Part shown: positions 45,814-60,000 of the stretch, piece after piece
Numbering within the stretch: position 1 is the first letter of the stretch
How the letters are laid out: each line of letters begins with the position of its first letter
From: Ophiodon elongatus
Lineage: Eukaryota; Chordata; Actinopteri; Perciformes; Hexagrammidae
Assembly: GCA_016806645.1 (NCBI GenBank)
Contig: JACSYO010001856.1
Location: 2,367,001-2,431,000, forward strand
Length of the DNA stretch: 64,000 bases
Direction: 5' to 3'
Position numbers and translations under genes: made by a program
The notes under the pieces: model-generated
The model's database searches: none
What the model was told of the DNA's origin: nothing
The model's input: the letters and a program-made list of their open reading frames with translations, nothing else

Positions 45814-48800
45814 CTGTGATAGAGAGAAGAGAGAGAGGGGAAAACAGAGACACACAAGGATTGTTACATCTATTTGTAAAGTACAGCTTGTAATGTTCGA
45901 AGCCACTTTATTAATATAATTGCAGTGCACATCCATGGATGCTACAAGAAAAGGATTGGATGAAGTGGAATATAATTGGTAAAGTGTGGTGTTGTGTCAT
46001 TATTTTTTCACTCACATTACTCATCTCCTATGTTTCTAGCAGAATGGTACATGATGAAAACACTCAACATAGAGGACACATGTAATTGTTGCACACTATG
46101 AAGTTGGCAATTTTTTACATGATGTGTACTTTTTTTAGAGTATCTTAAATACCAAAATACATCTGCAAATAATGATTATTATTACCTCCGCCCAGGAGGT
46201 TATGTGTCAGGTTTGTTGGTTTGTTTTTGTCAGCAGGATTACAGGAAAAATACCGGCCCAATTTTCATGAAACTAGGTGGAAGGTTGTAGCAAGGGCCAA
46301 AAAAGAACCCATTACATTTTGAAGCTGATTGGCTTTAGCAGAGGTCTGTGCTTAGTTTAGTTTACTTTTGCATTAATCCCTTTAATAATGTGGTAATGTG
46401 GTGTGACCAATTATCCTACATTGCAGTATGGAGTGAGAATGATCTCACAATGGTGACAAATGGTCTATTACATGATCTGAAAATGAAAAATAAGATTTAA
46501 AATGTGTAAAAACGATGTATGCGTATTTTGGGGGTATTCACAAATGCTTGTTCCAATCTGCAAACAAATACCAAGCAATTTGATCACGTGTAAAGCAGTT
46601 TAACAAATGCACTCATCACAACTTGAATAAATATTAATATTTTACTTAAAGATGTTTAACTTCATTTCACAGATTTGACCATTTTCACTTTTAAAAAACT
46701 TGAAATATTTAAAAAATGTTAACTTTCTTTTGTATTTATTTACAGATTGTTACATGTGCATGCATGCATGGGTTGCCTGATACTCACAGATCAGGGTACA
46801 TTTGCGTGTGGAATATTGAGACCCTTTTCACAGTCTCCACCTCCAAACAGATCCACAAATGCATGCTGTGTGCTTGTGTAAAACTGGGAAATCTGGGGTT
46901 TCTGTGAAATGGTGACTATTATCAAAGGAGAAAAGTCGTTTTTCTAAATGGACATCTGTAGATGAAAACCCTGTTGGTGGTTGTGGGATGTGTGAGATAT
47001 GCAAGTCTAAATTGTTTGACAGGTGTTCAAATTGCTTGGTATTTATTTGCAAATTGAAACAAGCATTTGTGAATACCCCAAAATACGCATAAATCGTTTT
47101 GTACAGATTTTTAAATCTTATTTTAATTTGTATATCATGTAATAGACATTTGTGACCGTTTAGAGATACATTTCACTCACTATTGGAGCCCTCATTACTA
47201 CAAATTTCCACTGTTGCCCAGGGAGGGTGTTGACAGCTATTTGTATTAGAAGAAGCACATAACTGTCTACACCTTCCCATTGACAGTTGTGGACACAGCC
47301 ATGTGCTTCCTCCAATCTAGGGCATCTAGAGTCGAAGAAGAAGTGCCCCTCAAATAACTTGCCAGCACACAGAGGCCCACAGAGGTTCAAACTGTCCTCC
47401 ATGATTCAACCTTCTCTCTGGGTACAAACAAGGAGCAGGTGCACCCTGTGGTGGTGGGTGAAGGTTTTTTTCCTGTGCCACCCAATTTATTACATTACTT
47501 TAATTCACTTTAGCCATTGATTCTAATAGGGATATAATTCTTATTCTATGATAAATAATTACTGCTTGCTCGAATGAATGATACCCCCATACAGCCGGTA
47601 GGCTTTTGTGAATGAAAAAAAAGTTTTACTGTCTAGGATCAGACATTATACCAGTTCAGGAAAACCAGCCAAATGCAAATACTTCAATTTTTTTTTTTTT
47701 ATTCCTCTCACCAGCAGAAAAGCTGGGCTGACAAATTTCCAGCACAGCCTCCAGTAGAGACCTGGCTTGAAGCCCATCATACGCTCAATATCTTCGCTGA
47801 AGCGGTCTACACCTGGAGTGAGTATGAAAAGTTACAGATCAAAGGTTAATGTGGAAAGTAAAGTTACAACGTTCAATCAATGTAGGATACAGCAGTTCTG
47901 TTGTATCAAGTATGCAGTCTCACTGGACAGTAAGGAGGGAACGCAACGCATGATGGCCTAAACCCTCTCTCACCTTAAGCTGACATACAACATTACTCAT
48001 ATCCATAACCTTTTGATCATATATTATGATCTTGGTGTTCATATAGTTTTTGCCCATCTGAATATAAAAACAGTGTTCATTTTGTTTTTATTATTGTCTT
48101 GACCGTCACCACTTATTCTGCCATCTAACAAGTATCACTGTTTGAAGTTGAGATAATGGCAAGAGGGTGAGAATGGGAGAGTGGGACATATTTAATCTTG
48201 TTATTTTTTCATTTTGTAAAGTTATTTTAAAATTACTATAGCTGCTAATGTAATTGTGTAGCTATATTAGACTACACAATATAAATGGATTAATTGGGGG
48301 AAATAAATGAATGCAATGCCAAAGTGCTGTAGAATTTCATACCGTAAAACCATGACACTCCAATGGCCTCGATCAACACAGCAAATAGTATAGAAGTCCC
48401 TGCTGCGTACTTATCTAACAGGGTCAGCACATAGATCCCTCCCTATAGAGAGGAAAAGAGGAAGAGATTAGTTTGAGTGTGGTATAAAAATATTCACCTT
48501 TTGAAGAGAAGTGGACCCTTGTGTGCAGTCAATAAGCAATGGCCTCTCAGAATGAATTCTGTACGGTATGCCTGTTTTGCCCATTGAGGCGACGTAAGTG
48601 CACTTTGAAGAGTTGCCGTGTCGGCATAAACAAGCCTCACATGGACGAAGACCGGATTTTGTGGGCATTAGAGATTTTATACAATAGATCTTTGATTTGT
48701 TTCCAGAATAGAACAATCTGTATTTGTGCCACATATCTATCATGGGCAAGACATCATTCACTACACAATAATTCCATTGATTTGATAAAGGGAAGAAACC

Positions 48801-51800
48801 ATGTGAATCACTAACCTTTCTGTCCCCAAAGTCTGTTTATCTATAATCAGTAAGCGTTTCTCCTTGGTGCTGATACCATGTGAATGAATGGGGACTACAA
48901 AGTAAATTAAACATTTGCTTCCTGGATACAACTTTAATTAAATTCTAATTTGTCATCGGAGTGTCATGCCATAGCATTTTTGATAATTTCTTTGAATACT
49001 TCCTTACAGGCAGCGGACACATGCAGTTCAAAGCTCCCATTTACCATGTTTTGACACTATGCCATCCCTACTTGGGTATTATACCACCAAATTGAAAATA
49101 TTTCAAAACAATATATTCTGTGTCCAAGATGATTTTGTAGTAAAGGTTGTTCTTTGTACAGTATTTGTGCAAAATAATATAAAGCTTGATTTTGAGAGAA
49201 AACGTATATATCAGCAGGTATTATGTTGAAAGCGAGGATTTGACAAGTACTTTAATCAAGAATTAGGTTCAAATGTATGGCATTTTGAAACGTAATACTG
49301 ACATTAGTAATGCAGAAGAGGGCAACCAGGAAGGTTCCAAAGGCTGTGGCGAAAGTAAAGAGCTTCCTGTTTCTCTTGAGGATCTTAAAGTCATCTGTCA
49401 GGCCTGTGATGACTGCCTCCATGCCACCCATCTGGTGGACACAGAGAGAGACATGGGACTCAGAAACCTACCCACAGCATAGTAATAAAGTACAGGCATA
49501 AACATTGAATAGAACACAATAAAATACACATACCTAGTACATTACAGTATGTAATACTAACATGTTCTTAATTTGATTTACTTGATAAATGATTGAGAGG
49601 ATAACTTAAGTACTTCGGCACATTTGCTGAGCGATAAGAGGGTATTAAACTGTCCTCTGTTTTAGTTCTGTGGGGCTGGACACTGAACAGATGCTAGTAG
49701 ACATCCAAAATACCAACGCCATTGATCTTATCGTATTGAATAAAACATAACAAATAAGTACTGTTGAATGATAAATAAACATTCAGGCTGACTATTACTG
49801 AAGCATATGTTAATTATTTATTATATTTATATTTTATATTTATTATAAGCATATGTTAATTATCAGAACCTGAGCTTTAATTATAAAGATTGTTACCAGG
49901 GAAAGTACAAAAATTGGGGAAGAAATATTACACTTGACATTTATTTAGTCTACTTCAGTTAGAAGACAAGCTAAAGGGTTATTTATATGTCATAGTTAAT
50001 TGTTTACTTGATATGTCATGGTAAGCTCACATTATTAAAACCAAATGTGTGCTTTGGGCTAAACAGACGGCACTGTTTCTCAGAGATGCAATAACCATTA
50101 TGTTGCAATAAATGTCAGGTTAAATGGACGACTCAGCGAAGAGTCTTCCAATATGATATGTGGATATCATTACTATCCTATGGTTTTTTTAATGTGCACT
50201 GTGTCTGTTCTGTTCTTTACATGCACAGTAAAGGGAGCACTGTTTCTTAGCACAGGTAACCACGCCTTGGTTAAGGTAAAGAACTTCTTTTCAATGTCTT
50301 CTTGTAAATTGCTGGGTATAAGTTTACATAGTCCTTCGACCTGTACAAAAAGGTGCACTATGTATAAATGTATTTCACCACTCAACTTAAGTCTTATGTT
50401 CTACCTGCTAAGTTTTGAAACTGCAAAAAAAGAAGAAAATGATTAAGTTCTATGGAGTGGTCGTTGGGACTCACCGAGCTGTCAATGCCCAGAGTTAGCA
50501 ACATGATGAAGAACACAATAGCCCAAAATGTTGAACCAGGCAGTGTAGAAATTGCCTCAGGGTAGATGATGAACACCAATCCTGCCCCTGTTCATACACA
50601 CACACACACACACACAGAGAAACACAAAGGTTATGATTTTCATAAACACGATTTACAAAGTGCAAATGTGATTGCATGACCAAACCGTCTGTAACTACAT
50701 GTCATATCAAGTATCAAGTGAGAAAAAAGATACAACATATGATCATGTGATACACAAAAGTACAGCAGTATATTAAGCCAGACAGTAATGGTGTAGTGCA
50801 GGAGTGTTATTAATGTTTTGCTTAGTGTTTCTGTCTTAGACACCAGGACTTACCCTCTGTTGCCACATCTTCTATTTTTACCCCATGTTTGTAAGCCATG
50901 TATCCAAGCACAGAGAAGATGGCAAACCCTGAGAAGAAACTGGTGATGCAGTTCACGGTGCTAGTCAAGAGAGCATCCCTAGAGAAAGAAAACATATCAG
51001 CAAAAACAAGTTCAAGAGAAAGCTGGGTTTCTTTACCTGTACATCTTCAATGTTTTAACTCCACAACTGTCCAACTTTGAAAGTCCACGTTACCAATCTT
51101 CTACATTTGTGTTTTCAGTTGTAGTTTAGCTAAGGAGTCCCCAACTATATTTTCTAAACTTTCTCTTGTTAAAAGAGACATTAAGCCAGTATTCATTCAT
51201 TTGACCAGTTTTTGACCTGGAGCCACATGATACTTGATATCTTTCAAGTTTTCCACGGGTTGATCGTTGGCCAAACACTGTTTTAGAGGGAATATTCAGG
51301 TTAAAGTGAAGCGTTTGTTCTCTGCTTCTGTTGGAGATTTGATCAGTAATTAGTGTGCTGCTCTGTGCCCAAGGTCAACGTGACCATGGCCACCTTTCGG
51401 GCTGAGGGATCAGAAATGTAACAATGAAGCATTTTCTTCCCACTTACTTTACCTTAGATTTGTCTTTCTTTTCTTTTCTTTTTTTATTGTGTGCAGGATG
51501 TGTTAAAATGTTTTAAATTTGTATTCAGTCCTACTCTTCAGTCTGGTCAATCGGGTCATTACACACAAATATTGGTGCAGCTTCACATCACAAGAGCCTG
51601 TGCCTCACTTATAAACCATCTATATGACAAACTAAAACATTAATTACAGACAAATTATTGTTCAGACAAAGTAAGAAAGAATTTGTGTCCAAATTAGCCA
51701 AGTACGAGGCTCCGGCAATGTTAATAAAACAACAGTAATTCAAATTAGCTTTCAGTACTATTTCAAGATTTTATTTTATTTCAAGTATGATTTATCGTAA

Positions 51801-54038
51801 CCTTTACTATGACTTATTGCAATTAGCTTTAATTTTAGTTAACAAAATTGAGCTCTATTTCGAAAATATTGTTGGAAAAAAAAGACAGGGCATATTGAGT
51901 CCATCAGGCCACAAGACCTTTTTGAAAGCAGGCATTTAACATGATCTAGTAGACTTGACTAACAAAGGCAGCAGTGCTGCATCCTCATCTTGTACTCTTC
52001 TGATTGCATTGGGGTTTTCTACCAGTCAAGAACATTTAAACCAGATACATGTTTTGCCTTGGTTCCTGGGGTTAAGTTTTATTTTATAGGTATATGTGAT
52101 GGAGGACACAGTGATGCACACTCACTGCACTGTGTATGCAGATTCCCTCCATCTGTGTGAGTATTCAAACAAAAGTCTGTTCAGCGTCTATTTTTCTAAC
52201 AGTACCAGGTCTTTCGGGCTGCTGCCTTTCACCTAGTTCAGATTTTCTCATTTGCTGCATAATGCGAATCCCACCTGCCAGCAGTCCACAAACCTTCCTC
52301 TAAATAGGACATGAAAGGGGAGGATGGCAGGAGGCCCTGTTTGGGGTTGAAGAAGGTGGAGGAAATGAGAGATGACAGGAGAGGAGGGGTCCATAATGCT
52401 TATAACTTCCAGTACAGCACTGATTTAGCTTGGAGGCCTCTGTAATGACACTTTGCATTACATTTCACCCGCTGGTAGATTATGTTTTTGAGTAGCTTGT
52501 GTAGCTTCAGCAAGATATGTTTTGTCAGGTGGGTGTTTGTAAATTTACAAACATGAAAGTGCTTCTCTGCCAACAGCGTGTGCCTCGAGCGGCACCACTG
52601 CAATCTATTACTATGGAAAAAGATAAGGCAAACTCACAACCTCATGCCTGCTTTTTCTGAAGAAGAGCAACATATGACAAACCAACAACTTACAGCCTTT
52701 GGCTATTATCTGACAACCCTTCCTGGTCTGTACTTTATCTGTCCTGTTAACACCTGGCCATTGGGGTCAGCTGAACAGATTAGCATCACCACTGCTGCTT
52801 CGTGATCCAGTTACATGCTGGAAAAGGCTGTCTGCTTAAAGACAGCAGGATGTTATGTTGCTGTAGGCTCTTACCTGTAGCAGTTGTTGTCAAATTTGTT
52901 ATAACTGGCAAAAGCAATGAGCACCCCAAATCCTGCTCCCAGTGAGTAGAATATCTGGGTGGCAGCGTCAATCCACACCTGGGGCAAAAATAAAGGACAA
53001 CCAAGTAAGCTTGTGAATTCCTGAAAACATAGTTGAATGCTAATGTTTTCTGTTTTTTTAGGCCATTGTTTTCTATTATTTTGACTAAGCTGTGTGGATT
53101 TCATTGGAAAACATGTGGCTCTGGGTTGCAAAACATGCACATTAAGTTTACACATAAGTGACACAAATGTTTGGCTAGTTTAAAATTGCATCTTAAATAT
53201 ATGTACACTCATTCATATACATACATTCTGATTGGGTACCACCAGTTGGAATTCAGCCTTTAACCCTCAGAGTTTGAGATACTCCACCCAATTACAGTGA
53301 CCCAGAAAGAAGGCTCTCTACATCCACAGACTTTGATGCAAGAGTTACTTGTACAGTCTCCCCTATATGGATAGATCTGTAACGTCTCATGGATTAACAT
53401 AAAACCAGAGGCAAACAAATAACACAAAAATGTGATGTTATCGTCTATTTTACTCTAAATGGGATGATAATTTACTACGTGAACATCATGCTGTATTGAA
53501 GTAAACCTGAAACTAGCGATGGAGATCATAAACTCATGTTTACTTCTCACTTGATTTATTATCTCAGTAAACATTGTGGAGTAATTTTCTCATAGACTTT
53601 AAAGTCTAGCAAGTTTAAGACAATTCGGTATCATCTTCACTTTTCCAACCCTGAGGTTGTTGCGTGATGTGTCCTCCAGATTTCATACTGAAAGCAATAA
53701 TTGTTCCTTGTTTTCATTAGTGATCACATGACAACCCATTCAATTTATTTTTGTGGGTTTTTGTTTTGTTATGCAGCAAAATGAGACGTTTTGTTCATTT
53801 TGTAACCCTGTTGTACTATGACAATATAATAACTTTAAGATTGTTTAAAGGTTACAAACCCCCATGGATGGTGTGTGAGCAACAAGTGCTGTCTCTAACC
53901 TCTAGATTGTTGAGCCGCTTGAAGTCAATGTGAAGGTAGGCCCTGATGCCGTCCATGGATCCTGGTAGAGTTATGCCTCGGATCAGCAAAACAAAAAGGA
54001 CCACATAGGGCATGGTAGCTGTGATGTACACCACCTGA

Positions 54039-54077
<39 letters not shown>

Positions 54078-57000
54078 CACAGATAAAATAGGGAAGAATA
54101 TGTCAAGGAGTCCCCTGTTTCATTGAACCATTCTATCAATAAACAGAAACAGAATGTGGATGACAGTATATATTATAAAAAGGAGAAAAAATCCCACCAC
54201 CTTTCTCTTACTGCCTGACTCTAATAGGTAGAAGGTTATGTAGTATGTGGTAACGCTATGTGCTACACTAATACAGCATATAAAAGTGCTGTCCGTATGA
54301 TATATAGTGAAATATTTGATAACTTAAACACTATGATTGCAACTAAAAAGCATAGTGTTTGATACAGTTTTGTAGCATGAATGTAAGTAGCTGCAGTATA
54401 TTATCTAGGAAGGAATGTAAATGGGAGAAGAGTCTCCAGTCCCCACAATGTTTATCACAGCCTCTTGACTTTTTGGACCCAGCACTAACAGTTTATACTG
54501 AGGTGCGAAAGGTCTGTTACAGAACCACAGCTACAAATTTGTGTGCACATATTGTAGTTGGCAAAACGGATTAAATGTATTTATTTTTTAAATCAAAAGA
54601 AGTAGACAATGAGAAAGCAACAATGTTTTTGTAGTTGAGTGGTCTAGGCCTGTACCTTCCCTGAGGACTTGACACCTTTCCACAGGCTGAAGTAGAGGAT
54701 GAAGACCACCACGATTAGACACAAGGCCAGCTCCCAGCGAGGCAGGCCCAGGTTATTGATACCTCTACTCTGATGGAGATGCAGCACACCCCGTCTGCAG
54801 AAAGAGATATGGATATGATATCCAAAAGACATTCCTGTAATTCTGATATAATGTAGCAGTCATGTCATCGGTGAGAAATCAATAATTGCTTTATATTATT
54901 AATAGATAACAAAATTGTGTCTCGTGATTCACAGCACTATGATGACCCCTAGTAATAAACATAACTATGTCAGCGAGGCATTTCCAAGCAAAACAGCTTT
55001 TAACACTACTCGGCACAAATAATAAGATTTTTCTACGGTATGGTATGTTATTTCTCTTGGCTACATCTTAACAGTTAGAAATGTTTTTTGTCGAACAGGC
55101 CCACCCAGGTTCTTAGTAACTGGAAGAGTCTTAACAAAACAGGCCACACTGTAGATGTACAGCACTCCACCTTCAACCAACATTTCTAATCTGACAATGC
55201 CACGTCACCACAGTTCATCATTGGTCAAAGTATTAGCCATAAAGAAAGAAAGAAAATAAATATAACAACTTTGAGAATGTGAATAGGCTAAAGTAGGCCT
55301 GTGTTTTCAAATATTTTGTAATTTGTTAACTAATTTTATATTTTAATGTGTGTAATATCAAAAACGGCCAGCAGTCTTCGCCATCTCACCACTAGGGCGG
55401 TTGTCTGTGCATTGTAGTCACGCTTTTCCTTGTCGAGTTTCTCAGAAAAAGAACAGGAAGAGAGGAGTGTAAAGCAGAGAACAGGCATCCTCATTAAAAC
55501 GTTCATTTTAACTATATTTAAGGTGTCTGCTGTCGTTATTTGGTGCGCCCCGCCATCATACACTGACGGGAGGGCAACGTACACCATGTCTGAATAGAGA
55601 TTAAATTATATTATTAGGCCAATTTCACTGTCCGTTCTATGCCCATTATCACTAAGAGTGCATTTTTGGACCCACCAATCACACTCGCTCAAAGAACGCA
55701 TGAATCCTTATTCTCATATTCTAACGATTAATTGCCCCTCTGGCGACATGGCTTATTAGGCCGCCTCAGAGTGTGACTTTAATAAAGACTTTACTTCCAA
55801 TATGGCCAAATGATACAGCGTACAACTCGCTTCTTTTCTGGCATATCCGTGCCTTAACTGTTAGTCCAGAAAGCCTGAGGGGAAATGACACAAAGGTGTT
55901 TAGAAACATAAAAGATTGAGAACTTAAGAAAACGTTCTTCTAAACTTCTACTGGATTACTAGTCCAGAAGTTAAGTAACAAACCTTCGGTAAACTAACTC
56001 ATTATTAAATTGGTTTCACACCTGTCTCCTGGGTAAAAATCCTTTGTTTCTTTGACCCATTTATCCACCCCTCCCAACCAACAACGTCGGTTGCTCTTGA
56101 CCATCTAATAATGATGCGGATGATTCCCATTGGAGTTAGTTGAAAGCCTGGTGCGTCCCAAACAGACACTAAAGAATGCCTTGGTGCACCGCTATTGTTG
56201 CCATATTTCTACATGGAACTTGCCTTGGGTCAGTACAACAGGGAGGGTGAAGCTACAGTTTGGAACATTTGTCCTTCAGACTGTCTTCATCATAGTTGGT
56301 CCCCACGCACATTCTAACAGAGAACATGAAAAACAAGCTGCAGCACACCAGTAATTGTATACACAGTATCCCTTACAACCAGGAACGACATTTTTGTTTA
56401 TCTGGATATCAACATCCTTCTGTAAAATATAGAAAAGCACTTTTGTTCCTCTCACATTTGTCCTAAAACTTTCCTCAAAAAAGATTAAATTAAGTCGACA
56501 TCTGCTGTTATGGGTTGAAAGCGGAACTGGATTTGATTTGATACTTGCTTAAGCAACGGCCCGAGACAAAACACCCTCAGGAACGCACAAACGGAAGTAT
56601 GTTCAGACGTACATCTGAAGGGACCAAGGGATCTGTGAAACTCCTCTTCAACATTTATTTATCTTTGGCTGATAATAAATCCAAAGCTATAAGGTCTTTG
56701 GAGACGCAGATAGCGGTGTGAAGACATCAGTTTATTTGGGGAGGGAAATTTAGAGTCTATGCTCTGACCGAGAGGCCTCGTGTTAGTGTTCTGTTGTAAT
56801 GCCTCAAGGCCTCCTTGTTCATCTGATAACATTGATAGTGCACTGCCAGTAAATGCTCGCTATAACATCAATCCAGGTCCCTTTGGCCCAGTTACTCTAA
56901 ACACATTTACTCTTATCGTCACTCAGCGAGCTGGTTACGCTGCTATCCTAACACTCAATGTTGCCATTAGACGGTCTCTGTATACATTAGGCTGGCACGC

Positions 57001-60000
57001 CGGCATGTGGTTCGGTCTTAATGTTGGTTACAGAATGAGAAATAGGCCATACAAAAAGTTTATGAATAAAAAGGACTACAGACTTCAGTATTAAAACTCA
57101 ATGAGGGGTTTGATCTCATTTCAATCTAATTTATTTAATTAATAACAAATGTACTATACTTGTTAGTTTGAATTCAATTCTTCAAACAAATGTGTCAAAT
57201 TGCATGTGAGATTGAAGTGAAATCAATCTTCTCAAGTGTCTTATGTAATTAGATATTTTTTTGTTTAAATGAGGGCTATCTATCAAGTCTAGTTATCCTT
57301 GACATGAAATCAGATGTGGTTGCTTCAGGCTAGATCCAAAAGGAAAGGATAAGGGTGCATGCTAATGAAATGAGTTGGTGTTGTCGTTGTTGTCATTTTT
57401 ACAATATATATTTTTTTCTATTCCTGTAAACATTTTGTAACATAATCTGTCCTGTTCTGTCTGCTTGACTAGGTATGTTGTAAGTACATACAATATAAGT
57501 TGTGATTTATCAAAGGTATAATATTTCAAAATAGCTGGTTTACCTATTCAAGATAATAGAAGGTGATGCGGAAATGGCAGTATAAATGTCCAGGAACATT
57601 CTTTTGTGCACAAATTTGCTCTATTCGCGATTTATAGAAAAGGCCTTTGAGGAATGGGGTCCAGATGGTTTGTCCCAGTGTTTGGGACAAACCATCAGGT
57701 TTGGGTTAGGTTGCATACATGAAAAATTGCAGAAATTGCTGTGTAAACCATGTAAACGCTGCTAATTTTCCTCAACTTCGCACATCTGGACAATTACTGC
57801 TTGGAGAGGATGTGAATGAGAGATTGATGGTTTCAGACAACAGAAAGGGAGATAAGGGGTTTCCCAAAGCTGTTTGACCATCCGACAAGCACTTCTAATG
57901 AAGCACCCTACCAGCTTAAGAGAGGCCATCCCAACTGCTGAATGATTTGTATGCCTTTAAGCAATGAGAAAGCATTGCTTTATTCTGTAGAAGTCATAGA
58001 CATGATGCTGTGATTTGGGAATTACGTTTCTGCAGGTTTCTTTGATCTCTGGAGGCTGCACAATGAAATTAATCACAGACAAATGCTCAGAACTCTTGTT
58101 TCCAGGTCAGTCTTTTGGCAGAAGTCATGTTTTTGGCTGTCTTCACATAGCCCCTTCCACTCCACATCCTTCAAAAACAAGCCATGTCACATGATATCAT
58201 AGCAGCTTATTCTGTAATGATTTTGACTCTAGTCATTTTTTAGTGCGTCATATAGCAGCATGTTGGAAATGTAAACTTGTATTGGATAACTTAGGGGTAT
58301 AAAATGGAGGGTTAGTTGTTCTTCATATATTTGTTGATGAATTAGCAACTTTTTAAATACTAAATAATTTTAAATACAAGTGAGTGCCTTAAGGTTTTAT
58401 GATAAGGTGTTGGTGATACATTCTCATGTTGTTGTAATTGATTACCATTTAGCTGTTAGCTCATATTCTAGTTGACGGACTACCCATGAGTCACTTAGGA
58501 AGACAGCTTAAGACGGAATATGATGTTATAGTATAACATGAGTTACGGGACAGATAAGACTTGGGTTTGAAAGTTCATGTGTTTGGGTGTTCTCAGGTTT
58601 AAGATATGTACATCTTAAAGACATGTAACAATGAGAGAACAAAATATGCAAACATTTGTAGGATCCTGTGTGTTAAGTGTTGTTAACGAAATAGAAGCAA
58701 AACTATAAAAAACATGTATGTTTAACAATGCATGGTTATGTTAATTATTTCCAAAAAACAAGGCCGCTATAATCAATATTATTTATTTTTCAAATGTCAA
58801 CATGAATGTGAAAGGTGTCAATCTAGTGACAAATCCCCAGAGAACTATTGCCCGACTCCCTTTAGCTTCCAGGTGGCCAAACAATCCATTAACACCGGTT
58901 AAAGGATACCTGAGTCACCAAGTAGTCTCACCTTTCTCAAATGCAATTGTCCTGCACAATGCTATTATCTGCGGTCTCAGCAAATCAATACAATTACATG
59001 TCCTTTGAAATTAACCTTATGAGCATGCGCAGTACGGATGTGTATGCTCATGAATAACCTACTGTACTGTGGGCAATCAATCAGCTAAAATATGAGCTTA
59101 GTAGTGGTGAGCCTAAACAGCTGTGGCGTAAACTAAGTGTGAAAGAATGCTCCATTTTAAACTTGTTTTGCTTGACAATTTCGAGGCAAACTATACGCTC
59201 ATGATAGCTGAGAACAGTAGGCTCAAGATGATTTGTGGATGTACAAGCGTCTAAGAGGCGAAGCAAGAGACTGTTGATTCAGTTGGCCTCGCGCTCTCAT
59301 GCTGTGCTTTGGCATTACTCCGGTGCTCAAAGCTAACCGGACCCAGGAGGATTTATTACCCCGACAGAGCCTAAGCCCATGCAAGATCTGTCTTGAAGTA
59401 TCCTATTGTCTGTCTTTGCACATCAACAGATTTTTTTTTTCTTCCCATGAGGGAAGTGTAATTATCCATCTGAAACATACAGTCTGCCTTCTGATTTTAG
59501 GCACCATGTCTGCTCTTTGAGCAATATTACATCACTTTTTGGAATGTCTGCCGTAATTCACAAGTCTGGAGCTTTGACGCAAATGCTGACCTCTTCATGT
59601 CAAGTAAAAGTATTTACTTATTTGAAAAACATATTAAGTTGGGAGAGTGGGGGTGTTCCTGGGAGTTTAAAAGATGATTAAATAAACTGTCCAAAACAGT
59701 GTGGTCCATTAGAATAGGAGTAGAACTTTAACAAGCTCAATTATTAGCCGGGTTGCATGCTCAGTGTATTCTGTGCGTCACACTTGGCACGTGTGTACCT
59801 TGTACTGTCTAAGTCACTTCACAGACTTCCTCTGGGGCTGCACAGTCAGTCTTTATAGAAGCTGGGGAAGAACTGGCTGTCTTTGAAGTATAAACAGATG
59901 GAGCTTTTTTCATGCTCTTCAAAGAGTGCATTTGAAGTTTTTATGTATAATCCTTTTACAATACAAACATTGGTAATACTTGCTATGACGCCCATATCTA

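Noticed and set aside
56780..57094. 104-aa plus-strand open frame inside the slc6a2 intron
   Set aside because: No known motif, no flanking exons, no promoter or poly(A) context; length is compatible with chance.
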